DNA of 64,000 bases from contig NC_092800.1 in the NCBI RefSeq assembly GCF_918797505.1, positions 5,332,001 through 5,396,000 on the forward strand, written 5' to 3'. A program made the translations under genes and the position numbers. Position 1 is the first letter of the stretch. Every line of letters begins with the position of its first letter. Of this stretch, positions 33,251 through 44,795 are shown in pieces. Below the pieces are notes generated by a model. It was not told where the DNA came from. It worked only from the letters and a program-made list of their open reading frames with translations, and did not search any database. Origin of the DNA: Bemisia tabaci. Lineage: Eukaryota; Arthropoda; Insecta; Hemiptera; Aleyrodidae.

Positions 33251-35202
33251 CGTCACATAACGCATAGTTTTAGGACTAGCGTCGGGCGACTCGCATTTCC
33301 AGGAAAGTTTTGCACTCCATTCCACAGCACCATGGAAGTTTTTCAAAAGGGGGTTTTGTTTTATTGCGCCGAGATAAGTCACGCCGCCCGCTCCTTCGGT
33401 TCTCCGCATTAAATAATTTTTCCGAGATAAACGGGCCGAAAGCTCCAAGTTGAGGTAGGCAGAGAGGCAAGAAAAAGGTAAACGGAAGGCAGCATAAAGG
33501 GTTGCGGCCGAAAGGTGGCAAGCGCGGGGGGCTGGGTGTGGAGGGGGAGGGGGGGGGGGTACTCCGCGCCCGGCGCAGCGTCTACGTGCGTGTTTATTTT
33601 CGGGCGCATATTTCTATTTTTATGGTCTATCTAAACTCAATTAACTTTAAAAGTGTCATGCACAAGTGTTCCTCGGGCCCAAGTATCTTTCGATCAGCTA
33701 ATAAACCTCGGTTTAATTTTAATTCGTCCCTTTCCGCTCTCCGTCGCGGACCGTGATTTGTGGCGTATGCACCTTATGACGATCCGCGCATCCTTTCTCC
33801 TTTGACTCGAGCTTCCTTCGGCTTTGTTTCGTCCTCGTGCTTTATTCATTTTTTATCTAGATTTATGCATTCGATGCGCACCTGGCGACTCCACGGGAAA
33901 TCCACAATAGCATCCGAAAGACCACTACACTTCCTTTCGCCGTAACAACATCAGCCTTATTCATCAGCCACCGATTATTTGAATATTATAATACTAAGCA
34001 AAATATAAAATAAAAAACGAATACCGAAATCAATGAAATAACAACAAACGAAAAATCATATAAAAGTGTTAAATGTTCTTTACTATTGGATATTTTATAC
34101 TTGACCGTAAAATATTTTTTCCCCCTCCTATCATTATTTATTGTTTCATGTATTCGATGCAAGCTGTATGCGATTCCATTGTTTCTTTTGATTCACTTGC
34201 GTGACTTTATGTATTGTTAATTTTTTTCCTACGATTTTTGCGAATAATTACGATTCATTCATTACTGTTCAATTTGCATACACAGCTCGTAGGACATCAA
34301 TGACTACGTGGGTGCTTTTCTGAGTCAGCAGGGTGTTTACTTCTCTTTATGAACCGTGAAAGGTGTTCTAAACGCATTTTCTACTTGTATATTCTAACAG
34401 GAATTAAGAGGTAGTCATACTCTTATCTATTTATTCTCCTTTGATGTTTATTAAGCCACACGAAATCCGCTTAGCTAATCCTGCGATCAAAGCCCCGTAT
34501 GAGGAAAACTCGATGTAGAAGAAGTTGAAAATAACTCTTCGACGTGTGACATTGAAATCATTTCATCAGTGCTTTGAACCTGCCACGCAGAGTTTTTTAC
34601 GCGGCCATAACTGATCATTATGCAGATTTATTCGGATTGGAGGCAGATGGTGGCACGACCATTAATCAAAACTATGTTCGAATCCGAAATATCTTTATTC
34701 ACGAGAATCCGCGGAGGCAGGTCCATGTATGACGGATCGCGCGGCTCCGGGATTCGAACTCAATTTTGGCCCACCAATAGAACGGCGAAATCCGCGAGTC
34801 GAATTTATCTCGAAAATACAAATGAATTAATTCGGACTTGTGTACACTCTGGAGTGGCTCGCGGGGCCCGCTCAAAGCAGGTGCTGGCATGTGCGATCAT
34901 TTTTCAAATATTTTTCGGGCCGTCTCACAGTCTTCCCGAAAGTGTACTCGCTAAGCCATTGGACAGCAGCTTTGTAATGTATTCTTTTCTGTGCAAATGA
35001 AGATGTTATTTTCGAACAAAGGACTCCGAAGTGACAGGGCTTCTCATGGTTCTCAGTCGCTACGAGTTCACAAATGTTCATCTTTAAAATTATTCAACGA
35101 CTCTGCGCCCGCCCTCTTCAAAAAGGTCCAATTTTTCTGGTGAATTTAAGACTTTTTTCGGGGCTTTGATACACTATAATTTTTCAAAATACTGTAAATC
35201 AT
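33251..35202 (-). other. Ubx intron, mixed unique DNA
   Basis: 33480-33600 is G-rich with a near-G run around 33543-33560. 33960-34500 is AT-rich. Short open frames have no recognisable motif. Confidence 0.35.
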
Positions 35203-35433
35203 CACCTTGCGGCCAAAATATCACAGGCGCAATGCGAAGTTTTAAAATTTTCGCCGCCGTTTTATTTTTACAGAGAAATCGTTGGTTGAATCTGTTCGCA
35301 AATTTCTCTGAATTTTATCGGCAGCACAAAGAGAATTCAGTGTTTTTTCTGACAGCATTGTTGAAAAATTTCTCTGTAAAATGGGGGCGGAAATTTTTAA
35401 ACGCCACATGGCGCTTTCGGCCGAAAGGTGTCG
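35203..35433. mobile_element. Foldback element J, arms about 75 bp
   Basis: TCACCTTGCGGCCAAAA, AAAATTTTCGCCGCCGTTTT and TTACAGAGAAAT on the left are inverted on the right as ATTTCTCTGTAAAATG, GGGGCGGAAATTTTTAA and TTTCGGCCGAAAGGTGTCGA. The outer limits are unclear and may reach 35165 and 35510. The open frame at 35166-35501 is a by-product of the palindrome. Confidence 0.75.
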
Positions 35434-35962
35434 ATATGATTTACATAAAAATACCATCATTTGTGAATATGAAGGATTCTGGAAAAAATCTCCGAATTTG
35501 ATCGGACTCTTTCTCAGTGCATAGGGAAAGGCAGAACCATCTTAAGATAATCAGAATGGCATCACCGGTTAATCAAGATGATATCATCGTCCGTATTTTC
35601 CAAAGGGCGATATCTCCGTTAACATTTGACTTAATACTAGAGTTATCCATCTTGCTAACCTATGAGACTTGAGACGCCGCAATTAACCTATCCCGATGAA
35701 TATTGCAGGATCAATCATACTTCCTTCCTTAATCTTCATAACTTCCGCAATCACATATCCCACTCACTCACCAGATGAGCAAAGTAAGTCTTGGTTTCAC
35801 CCTAACTTCTTTACTCATGGATTAAATAGGTCACAAACTTTCATCTTAATACGCAGCATCCCTTCCTAAACTCGACGCACATTCCTTTACACAAAGAGAT
35901 ACGCATAAACTAGGAATAACTTCGTGACAAGATGCTATTTCATTAGAAGCTAAACCACTGCT
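35434..35962 (-). other. Ubx intron, nothing recognised
   Basis: Unique AT-rich sequence without visible structure. Confidence 0.35.
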
Positions 35963-36212
35963 TTGCCGTTCTAAGGAAAAACAGCGTATGAGCCATTAGG
36001 CGTTGCCAAATTTGTTTCGACAAATCAAGGATTTTTAGGGAAAATTGTGAATATTTTTCCTCCGATTTTTTGCAGAATTTCGTTTCTAATTTGATCTAAA
36101 AAGTCTGCAAACTTCAAGGAAAAATATTCACAACTTTCTTCAGAAGTAAATATTTTCAAAGAAGTTTGGCAACATTCGAGTGCTTTTACGGTGTTTTTAC
36201 TTAGCTCGGCAG
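35963..36212. mobile_element. Family A MITE, 250 bp
   Basis: Left end TTGCCGTTCTAAGGAAAAAC, right end TTACTTAGCTCGGCAG. The flanks TGCT and TGTT match at 3 of 4. Interior words TTGCCAAATTTG and TTTGGCAACATTCGAGTG fit the family. Confidence 0.85.
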
Positions 36213-36924
36213 TGTTTGAAAGGGAAAATAACACTGTTGCTAAATCATAAAATTTTATTCACGTCACGTCCACGTTGAGTATAGGCTGCCATCATCAATT
36301 TGACAGCCACGCGAGAGAAAATTTAAGAGGAGGCGAAAGCACGTAAGATGAAGCGGATTATGAAGGATGGGGGGCTTTGGGCACATCCTCCGTGACCTCC
36401 AAAAAATAGGACTCGGGGATCAAGACTCGAGGATGGAGCGAGGGGGGAAAAGTTCGTGACAACGGAGACAAATCCCCATTAATAATTCCAATGACAACAT
36501 AAATTAACGACTAATAACATTTCCAACAGCGGTAAATCTTCCCGGCTAAAACAAAGCTCTCCGGAGCCGTGGAGGGGGTAATCCGACCACGGAAATGCAC
36601 GTATTGATGGCGAGGGGAGAAAAAAGAGAGAACGGCGGATGGGTGGAAGGAAGATGGAGAGATAGAGTTGAAGAGGGGAGGCAAAAAAAGTGAAAATAGA
36701 GAGTGTTCCCCCGGGCTCGTGCCAAGAGGGGTAACTTCTAATGGCTCAAGCGTTGGGAAAAACGTATAGTAGAGAAATGTATTGCTGCTTTTCCAAAGGT
36801 ATTTAAAGCGAGGAAACTGCGAATTTTTAATTGTATGCTTTCTACCGATCAATTTAGATTGAATGGGATTTCGTCTTCATTTTCAAACTAGATGCACTAT
36901 TTCAGCGTGGTTTCACTGCTTCCT

Positions 36925-37565
36925 GTGTAAATTTTTGCGACAAACACGATGGTGCCACAGGTTTTCTCTGCGAGCAACTCAAAAGCTCAAAAAAGCTCTC
37001 AAAGTTGAGGCTATAATTGGGGGTATATTCCAATCTGCCCTAAGCTAAGAGTCCTCTTCTTTATCAAGACAAACTCACTATACAAAGATACTCTGTTTGG
37101 GGACTCCAATACTGCCGTGCTAAGGAAAAACGCCGTATGAACCTTCAGGCGTTGCCAAATTTTCTTTGATAAAACACGAATTTCCTGGTAAACGTATGAA
37201 TATTATCCTTCCAATGTTCCAGATGATTGTGTTCCCAATTTCGACTAAAGTCCCTGAAATTTCAAGGAAAAATATTTATAACTCTCCTCAAAAATAAACA
37301 TTTGATTGAAGGAAATTTGGCAACTCTCGAATGTTCATACGGCGTTTTTCCTTAGCACGGCAGAATACTGAAAACGCGGCAACCCTGTTAATGTGTTTGC
37401 TCCCTATCTTTGTATAGTGAGTTTGTCTTGATATAGAGGAGAACTTCTAGGGGAGATTGGAATATCCTCTCCATTACGCCCTCAATTTTCAGAGCTTTTT
37501 GGGGCTTTGGGGTTCATTTCAGAGAAAACCAGTGGTATCATCTGGTTTCCCGCAAAATTTTACAC
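36925..37565. mobile_element. Foldback element O carrying a nested family A MITE
   Basis: The left arm has GTGTAAATTTTTGCG, ACAGGTTTTCTCTG, TATATTCCAATCTGCCCTA and TCAAGACAAACTCACTATAC. It is repeated in inverse order on the right (GTATAGTGAGTTTGTCTTGA, AGGGGAGATTGGAATATCC, CAGAGAAAACCAGT, CGCAAAATTTTACAC). The loop is occupied by a complete family A copy at 37112-37363 with its own AATA duplication. Without it the foldback is about 385 bp with long arms. Confidence 0.82.
37112..37363. mobile_element. Family A MITE, complete, nested, 252 bp
   Basis: Perfect ends CTGCCGTGCTAAGGAAAAAC and TTTTTCCTTAGCACGGCAG. The target duplication is AATA (37108-37111 and 37364-37367). It is the best preserved family A copy in the window and sits in the loop of foldback O. 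Confidence 0.95.
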
Positions 37566-37789
37566 CGAAACTAATATTTGAATCGCAAATTCCTGACACA
37601 TGCAAAAGCTCCAGTGCTCTTCAGAGGATACTGAACGATGATCCTCCGTAAAAATGGCAACGACTCTATGGGAGTCTGAGAAGCATAGAGTCATCGAGAA
37701 GCTGGGAAGCTCCGACAGCGCCCTCCTGTCAGGAATCCCAGCTCGCATGGGAAGTCTAAACAAAAACCGCGTATCTCCCATACTAACCC

Positions 37790-38440
37790 CTAGCACATAA
37801 GTTGTTTCCGCCCGGGCCGGACAACTTCATCGCGCACGATCGTCGAGTACCGGTCATGCCCGGCGAAAAAACAAAAATAAATAAGAAGAATAGAGGTGGC
37901 TTATTACACAATTAGCCCCGATTACCCCTCGATCGTTTATCAGGCATTTCTCAGGCCGCGAGTACTTTATGAACTCATAACGGAGCCTTTGATAGGAAAG
38001 GCAAACTTAGCCGTTGCCAAATTTCCGGCCTCCGGACGCGGGTCCCCGGGAGAAATGGGGAGATTCGGCAGCGCGGGGGGGAATTACGGAATTAATATCT
38101 TAATCCATCGGGGCCAAGGGCCGGGTTTCAATTTCTTTCGCGGGGCTGATGCATGGACCGCTCGCCGGAGACAATGGGGGGATGTCCCGGTGGGTGTGCG
38201 CGGCGCGGAACCACGCAACCACCTAATTCTGTTATTGTTGCTCACTTGTTGTCTCTCGCCGCGCCGAACCGAGCCGAGCCGAACCGGTGACTCGCCGTTG
38301 CCCGTTGCGGGTTCCGAGTTGCACTGCAGCACACCGCCCAAGGTTAGCCGTTACCGAGATCCGGCGATAAGGCGCCGCGATCTATCGATCTATCGGTTCG
38401 ATATGGGCATGAGGAAAGTCATTGGTGTCCCTTTGAGAAC
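37790..38440 (-). promoter_or_regulatory. CpG-rich island, candidate intronic enhancer
   Basis: GTGGCTTATTACACAATTAG, CCCGATTACCCCTCGATCG and ACTTTATGAACTCAT at the left are followed by GC/CpG-rich sequence with CCGAACCGAGCCGAGCCGAA. No repeat copy occurs elsewhere in the window. It contains the longest open frame in the window (37896-38444, + strand, 182 codons). That frame shows no domain, and composition is a sufficient explanation. Confidence 0.28.
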
Positions 38441-38484
38441 TTGAGATTGATTTCAAGCTCAAAACGTTTAGACTGTACATACGT

Positions 38485-38832
38485 TGGACTTTTTCTGCTA
38501 AGAGAACGTATCTGCTAAACAGAAGTAGAGACGTCTGGGAAAATTCGGGTGTGCTCCAGAAAGCTGCATAAAGAACGACGTAAAGTTGGCATGATTCCCT
38601 TTGGGAAAATGGAAAAGCCCGATTTTACATTTTACCAAACAGAACTAGGCGCCAACGATATGCGGCACTAATGACCCGTGGACAGGTAACAAGATCATTG
38701 TGAACAGGGCTCGTGAGTTGAAAACCACCACGGGCGACCGCTGACGTCACTGGCGCTGTATGATTCCCATTCATTCTTACGGCCCTTCATGACTAACGAC
38801 TGTCTCTGGTTACATTTGGCAGAAATACGTCC
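38485..38832. mobile_element. Family C MITE, long form, left end diverged
   Basis: The right end GGCAGAAATACGTCC and interior (TGATTCCCTTTGGGAAAATG, CCATTCATTCTTACGG) match 16292-16649 in the same orientation. The left end is GGACTTTTTCTGCTAAG. The CRE-like TGACGTCA is at 38742-38749. AAAT follows the right end; the left flank CGTT does not match it. Confidence 0.8.
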
Positions 38833-39919
38833 AAATGGAACAAAATTATATACCACCGTAGTTTAGCTGCTATGCACATAATTTTGCCTATCCTATAAAA
38901 TGAAGGCGAATCCATCCGGAACCCAAAAATGCACACCCAAGGATTGTAAAAACATTTGATAACGCGATCAACAAAACCCCCATCAAACCTCTCACGGCGA
39001 AAAAAATAAAAATGGAGGTCAGCTCGGCCCGATCCCGGTGCGTTCAAATTGGATTATTGAAATCCATCCTACTTATCCGCGAGGAGGGAACGTTGATTTT
39101 CGCTAATATCTTCTGGAGAGCCTTTCCAAAGCGATAAAGATGGTGCGCGAGAGCACAAGCGCGCTCCGAGGACGGATTTTGCGAAATGATCCGATACGAA
39201 GTAAATGGAGCAGAACCGGTCCGACGGGGGGGAAGGGGGGTCGGAAACAGTAAAAATTGGCAGGCGAGCGGAGCGGAGAGCTAGGTACCTCTCATGAGTG
39301 AGTCATGCATGCAAAATCCTCCCGATCGTGGAGGGAAAGGGAGTGAGGATATTCTTTCCAAAAGCCAGCATTTCATAATCATCGAGCTACCGTTGCACCG
39401 AGCATGTAGACCGCTCTATTCACGGAGGTACCGGCGATAGTGTTGCCGTTTGGTAGCGAAAATGTGTGCAAAGTTTTGTGAGAATTACCAAATGTCTCAA
39501 TCAAATCAATGGCAATATCTCCCGGTCCACAATGAAACGAAGAAATGGGAGAAGTCAAATACAATTTGAAAACTTTGAAAGCTCATATCTTTGGAAATAT
39601 GAAACTGAGAGGTTTAAAAGTGGTTTCGTTGGTTTTTTCGTAAAATTGCCTAGCAGGTACACTCGTTGAGAATGAAATTGTGACAAAGTAAATGTCAAAA
39701 TTTGCGATTTTAGTCAAAAATGTCCTGTCCGACCTCTTCTAATAGCTCGTTCTGCCGTGCGGCTTTTACGGTACCGAAAAAGATGCCCTCACTTTCAACC
39801 AAAACTAATAAAGTTGCAAATGAGTTTGACGTTGATTAGCTTGATTAAATCCTACAAATCCTTGACGCAAAGAGGGAGAAAACAAAATCGTGTCTTACTT
39901 CATAACATAAAATCCTAAG
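38833..39919 (-). other. Ubx intron, nothing firm
   Basis: 39100-39320 is moderately CpG-rich. No exon or element supported. Confidence 0.35.
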
Positions 39920-40030
39920 AGTAATACGTAACGCTTGACACCTCAGGCAAAAAACGCTGCGAAAGCTGGACCGCGATGCGGTCAGGGGGCGTACTCCCTA
40001 TAGTACTGGTGTAAACAAAACAATATGGTA
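39920..40030. repeat. Family P repeat end with hairpins
   Basis: ACGCTGCGAAAGC, GACCGCGATGCGGTC, AGGGGGCGTACTCCC, then GTAAACAAAACA: the same order of hairpins as at 33140-33250. Confidence 0.5.
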
Positions 40031-40740
40031 AAAGCAATTTTTCCAACCACGTAAAGACCCTCAAATACCAAATATCACTTCACCAAAAACTTTGATAAAA
40101 GTCGAACTTAAACCATCAAGAGTTCCTAGATCTTAAGCCATAGCTACCATTCCAGCGATGAACAATGTAAAACGATTTTAAATTTCCATTGTAAAAAGAC
40201 CATAAATATGTCCTTAAAGGCTGTCAGAGTCTTGGTAATTTGGTATCCTTACACATCTTATCAAATTAAGCGTGAGGTACACTATATAGTCACTTTAATA
40301 AATTGCGATCTGTATAACACCATAATAAAGATTAATTAACATCATTGCTACTCAGGTAAAATTAAATATACTTATCTAGTCAAACCTACCACTAATCTCT
40401 GAAAATTATTTTGGCAAGCTATGAGAAGCCTTGCACGGCAGCGCTGCGAAAGCTCTCGTGCCCGCTTTGGCACAAAACAATGGAACTTCCCAACAGAGTA
40501 GATCGACATTTGTTGCAAATGTCGTGTGCTCAGTTTCTTCATTTGATCCGGGGGAGGGGTGTAGAGGACCCCAAGATAACCCGGGCTGCGCGGCACGCCG
40601 CGCCTCGGTTCGTCAAGGCGGAAATCATGCGTGAAGGAAGGCCGTGGTCAATGCGCATGCGCCGGGCAAGGAACTCAATTACTCCCGTAAATATGAAGGA
40701 CGTCAAATGCGGTTCGAATTGTCGGCCACGAGGGTACACC

Positions 40741-41840
40741 ATAGACCAATTGGCCGTATTTCTGCCGAACGGAACTATGCGCATTACGACGTGAGCCCTG
40801 TTAAGCACATATTCTTATGGGTCTCAGGGCTCATGTCTATGCACATAGTTCCGTTTGGAAGAAATACGTCCAATTATTCTTCCACGCGTGCGTATTGTCC
40901 GTGATCAAACTCCATTTCCCGGCAGCAAATCACCAGATGTATGGATACCACTATAACTGCTCTTTGGAGCGCGTTTTGCCTATATTATCAAGTGGAGGCG
41001 CATCTGTTTATGTGTTTGTGTGTACGCGTCTACGTATCTTGGCTTCAGTTCAATAGATATTTGTAAAACTTGATACCAGGAGGTAGTTTTAGGCGGAAGA
41101 TCAAACACGTTTCTCGGAAAATCTTAAGATATCAGAGTAAATTTGGCAACATCACATTATCTATAGTTTTTGAAACATGACTACCTATAGTGTACCAAAA
41201 GAGATAAAGAGCTAAGAAAGTTCTTTCGAAAGTATTGATTGGAGTTGCAGAAATAGTTGGTACAAATTCAGGATTGGGGCGCCTTCAATTCGAGTGATAC
41301 TTCCAGCTCCTCCGCTGAGTTAGTTTAGTTGCGTGACCTAACTTGACCCAACCTGACTCTTTTGCGGTCGGTTTCCGAGCTTTGTACCGATCAGATTCGT
41401 GGAATTCAGGCATATTCAATGACTGTAAAGACAAGATGTGTTCCCACGTACCGAAATTACTTTTTAAGTGTCCTTTTTTGTGAGGAAACTCATCAAATTG
41501 TTTAGCTGAATGATCTCCTTGAATTTTTGTCACCTTGTATATTTGGCAGGCTCATGCTGTCTCGGCTCCTGTTCGATGGGTTTATATGAAATAAGGTGAC
41601 AGGAGATGTTTTTTGACGGGGAACTCAAATTTTAAGTCAGATTTTCAAAATTCCAAAATCCAAGACGGCCGGCGTGGCCTAAAATGCTATATGGGCTCTT
41701 CCTCAATCGGATTTAATGAAACTTGGTTTGTAGGGATTTCTTGACGGGAAATTCGAATTGTCAAGATTCAAAATCCAATTGGGATACGGTTTAAAAAAAG
41801 TTAAAACGCCGTAGACCGCTAGTCGCTTTTCTATAATACC
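40741..41840. repeat. Family D repeat, long copy with a family C insertion
   Basis: It is co-linear with 18768-19735 over most of its length (CACCAGATGTATGGATACCA, GGAGCGCGTTTTGCC, GCGCCTTCAATTCGAGTGAT, GCGTGACCTAACTT). Its left part is split by a 120-bp family C MITE at 40752-40871. No coding motif identified. Confidence 0.75.
40752..40871. mobile_element. Family C MITE, short form, 120 bp, with known empty site
   Basis: Ends GGCCGTATTTCTGCCGAACG and GTTTGGAAGAAATACGTCC, flanked by AATT (40748-40751 and 40872-40875). In the other family D copy the sequence reads AGACCAATT then CCTCCACGCG with a single AATT at about 18776-18779, so the insertion boundaries and the 4-bp duplication are confirmed within the window. 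Confidence 0.93.
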
Positions 41841-41924
41841 TATGTTTTATACCTTTGCGCGTGCTTCCTAATTCTTTTACCTACCTCAACAATTAAGAAT
41901 TTTCTCTCCCATGGATAGACATTC

Positions 41925-42177
41925 GGACCGCGTTTAGCATACAAGAACCAAACCACATCTGCTGTTGCAACATTCAACAGGGCAATTTCATTTTTTAAAA
42001 GAGGACGTTTGTACGGATGCTTTTGAAAATTTTGAGGAATTTGCTATCTATTGTGCAGAACATTCACTGAAATTAGCACAAAAATCCGCACAAAAGTTTT
42101 CATGTAAAAAAATTAACTGCCCAATTTAATTTGCCAATAACTGATGTGTCTTGGCTCCTTCCTGCTTAACGCGGTTC
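41925..42177. mobile_element. Family E MITE, about 253 bp
   Basis: Left GGACCGCGTTTAGCATAC and CCAAACCACATCTG, right CTGATGTGTCTTGG and CTGCTTAACGCGGTTC, are imperfect inverted repeats. Interior matches 31591-31843. It follows closely after family D. Confidence 0.78.
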
Positions 42178-42339
42178 ATTTGCGCGGACAATAATCATAC
42201 AATTTCACCAGCAAAACAAGAAAAAACAAGTTCAAAAGTTCGATCATCGGAAAGACCAAGATACCGGGATAACGAAAGGAGCGGCCGATCCGTGGTTATG
42301 ATGGTGGATTAGAATTAAAAGAGGAGGAAAAAAGAGATT

Positions 42340-42760
42340 AGGGGAGGGCGGACGGGCGTGCGAGGCGGGAGGAGGGGGAACCGAGAATCGAACCTGCATC
42401 CCGTTTCGGGAGGCTGGGTTTGTAGAAGACCTGTCAAGTTATAGATTTATGCCCGCGCTTCCATGCGCCAGAATTCTGAGTTACTACAGCCATGTTGGAT
42501 AGCAACATGTCTCACCCTCTCACTCCTTCCCCGCGCCCCCCGCCCAGTCACCGCGCCGTCTCGCGCTCCCCCCCCCCTCCCTTCACGCTTCCTCGCATCT
42601 CTCATCTCGCTTTAAATTACTCAATTCACGATGCGTCTCTCTCGGTCCCGGTCTCTTCCATCATCCTCACGGCTTCCTTTTTCGCCTCGTCTCTCTCCCT
42701 CCCCCCCCCCCCCACCATCTCGCTCGCTCCCGTATCTATTTTTACATCGCCGCATTGAGT
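42340..42760 (-). promoter_or_regulatory. GC/pyrimidine-rich block with GAGA words
   Basis: G-rich then C/T-rich sequence (minus strand GAGAGAGACG, GAGATGAGAG) flanking TTTAAATTACTCAATTCACG. GAGA-type repeats next to Hox-type AT words suggest, weakly, a regulatory or Polycomb-type element. A run of about 12 C is at 42701-42712. Confidence 0.25.
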
Positions 42761-42897
42761 ATTAATCAAAATTGATTTATCCCCAGTTTCGTTTCGGGAA
42801 TAAGCTCCGATCCGCGTCTAATCGCTTTTTAATTGTTTCCTAAGGTTTTCGAATTAGCGGGCCGCCTTCGTTTTGGGGTAAAATACGGCCCCGCCCT

Positions 42898-43150
42898 CCG
42901 CCGTGCTGAGGAAAAACGCCGTATGAACCTTCAGGCGTTGCCAAATTTTCTTCGATAAAACACGAATTTCCTGGGAAATTTATGAATATTTTTATTCTAA
43001 TTTTTCACATTGTTTTGTTCGTAATTTCACCTTAAGTTCCTGAAAATTTCAAGGAAAATGATTCAATAATTTCCTCAAAAATGAACGTTTTATCGAGGGA
43101 AATTTGGCAACGCTCGGATGTACATACGGCGTTCTTCATTAGCACGGCAG
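42898..43150. mobile_element. Family A MITE, 253 bp
   Basis: Ends CCGCCGTGCTGAGGAAAAAC and GTTCTTCATTAGCACGGCAG. The flanks CCCT and GCCT match at 3 of 4. Full-length interior. Confidence 0.9.
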
Positions 43151-44795
43151 GCCTGGTGCCCCAACACGTGGGGCGGCCATTAACGTCGGGTTAGCATCTG
43201 ATAACCGCGCCAAGACGGGGGAAAAATTCGATGAAATTCAATTAAAGATATACCTAATTTTGCATGCGAACCCAAAAAAAAGGGTTCGCCTGCCGAGCGC
43301 GAGGATTTATGAGGGCACTGGCCCTGGCCACCCCTCGGTTCATCTGTCTTGAAAGGGATTTATCACACTTTCGCCCTGTTTTTACCCAGTTCTGGATCTG
43401 CAGTCTGTGCTTTTTTTTTCCTTTTCAGAAGTATTATACTCTCGATGCATCTAATGTAATCATTTTGTTCCCTCGTTCTAATGCATTTATCCCGGCCGTA
43501 GAGAAATCATCCAATCTTATGCCATCGAGTAAAATCCGACGTGTAATTACGGAAATCTGTCGTGAAGCCCTGTGTAAGAGGACAGGTGAAAAGTTGCTCT
43601 ATCAAAGAGCCACATACCGCGGCGGTCTGTCGCGTTCACAGAATCTCTTGTAATCTCATGATGTATAGCACCCGGTAATGAAACGCTAGGCAGTAGGTAA
43701 AAGTTGAAAATTTGATGGCAAAAACTTGATTTTGGGTTAGAAAATTAGCACGAGCTAATTTTATGACTTCATATCGAAGTGTTAATGAAGCTGAATTAAG
43801 TATTTATTATTTTTATCTATCTTTTTTAATTTTAATTATTTTTACTTCAGTTGTTTTATTTGTACAACATTGGTGAAAATAGATTTTTACAGGTGAAAAT
43901 ACTGATATTGTTTAGGATATTTGCCCATGAGTATTTATTATACTGCAATAAATTATGACATTAATACCACAATGAAAGGTAGTAACTACCGATAATTATT
44001 TTGATCGCGTTTCGCAGTAGGGAACTGTGACGCGATTACAGTGTTTTTAAGATCGCGTAGTTTTTTTTGCTTTACAATGGTATTATAGTTTACATGCTCG
44101 TGATTTCCTTTAGTATTAACAATTTTTTCCGTAGGAAAACAATAATATTTACTGTATTCTTGGCATTTTTTTTACAAAGATGAAGATGCACGAATTTTAC
44201 AACATTGCTATTGCTTAGATTTCCTGCTGCTAAATGCAATCCATTGGTGGTCCATGAAAAGCATACCACTAATTTCGCACTGTTTATGTACTACTTCACA
44301 ATTTCTCCAGTCTCGAATGCATTTGAGAGCTTAAATGTTCTTAGGCGGAGGAATCTATAGAGAAAAGGGAGCAGGGAATAAATCTACGAATCGTTTGTTT
44401 AGAAACAGCCGAGATGGAGACATTTCGAGTGGGGTCTCTTTCCGGGGCCGTTAAGAAACAAGGAGCAGCGACCCACGGATGTAAGGCACTTAAGAGCTCT
44501 CACAATCATAGAAGAAAAATAGTTCAATCCTTCCCGAGTGAGAAACGATGGACTCCTCGGCCAAGAGACAGAAACATCGAGACACCTGTATTCCTTCGAG
44601 ATTTATGGCCAGGTGATAACCGGAGACATGGAGATCTCGGGCCCACGGGCTGAAGTTTCAGCGACTCGAAATCGAACGAAGGAAGTGATTCTGCTCCTAT
44701 TTATAAATCACGATTCTCTTAAACAAGAGTCGAATTTACAAATACTAGTCCTTCAATTTTGGTGAAGTCAAATGAGTTTAGTATATTCCGATATC
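43151..44795 (-). other. Ubx intron, unique DNA
   Basis: 43760-44220 is AT-rich with GATCGCG words at 44003 and 44052. No exon or element supported; the open frame at 43264-43653 has no known motif. Confidence 0.35.

Noticed and set aside
37896..38444. Longest open frame, 182 codons, + strand
   Set aside because: It lies in GC-rich DNA where stops are rare, shows no domain, repeat or splice context, and its N-terminal third overlaps AT words better explained as regulatory DNA.
42378..42412. tRNA T-arm-like word (minus strand GGTTCGATTCTCGG)
   Set aside because: No anticodon stem, D-arm or acceptor pairing could be found upstream on that strand.
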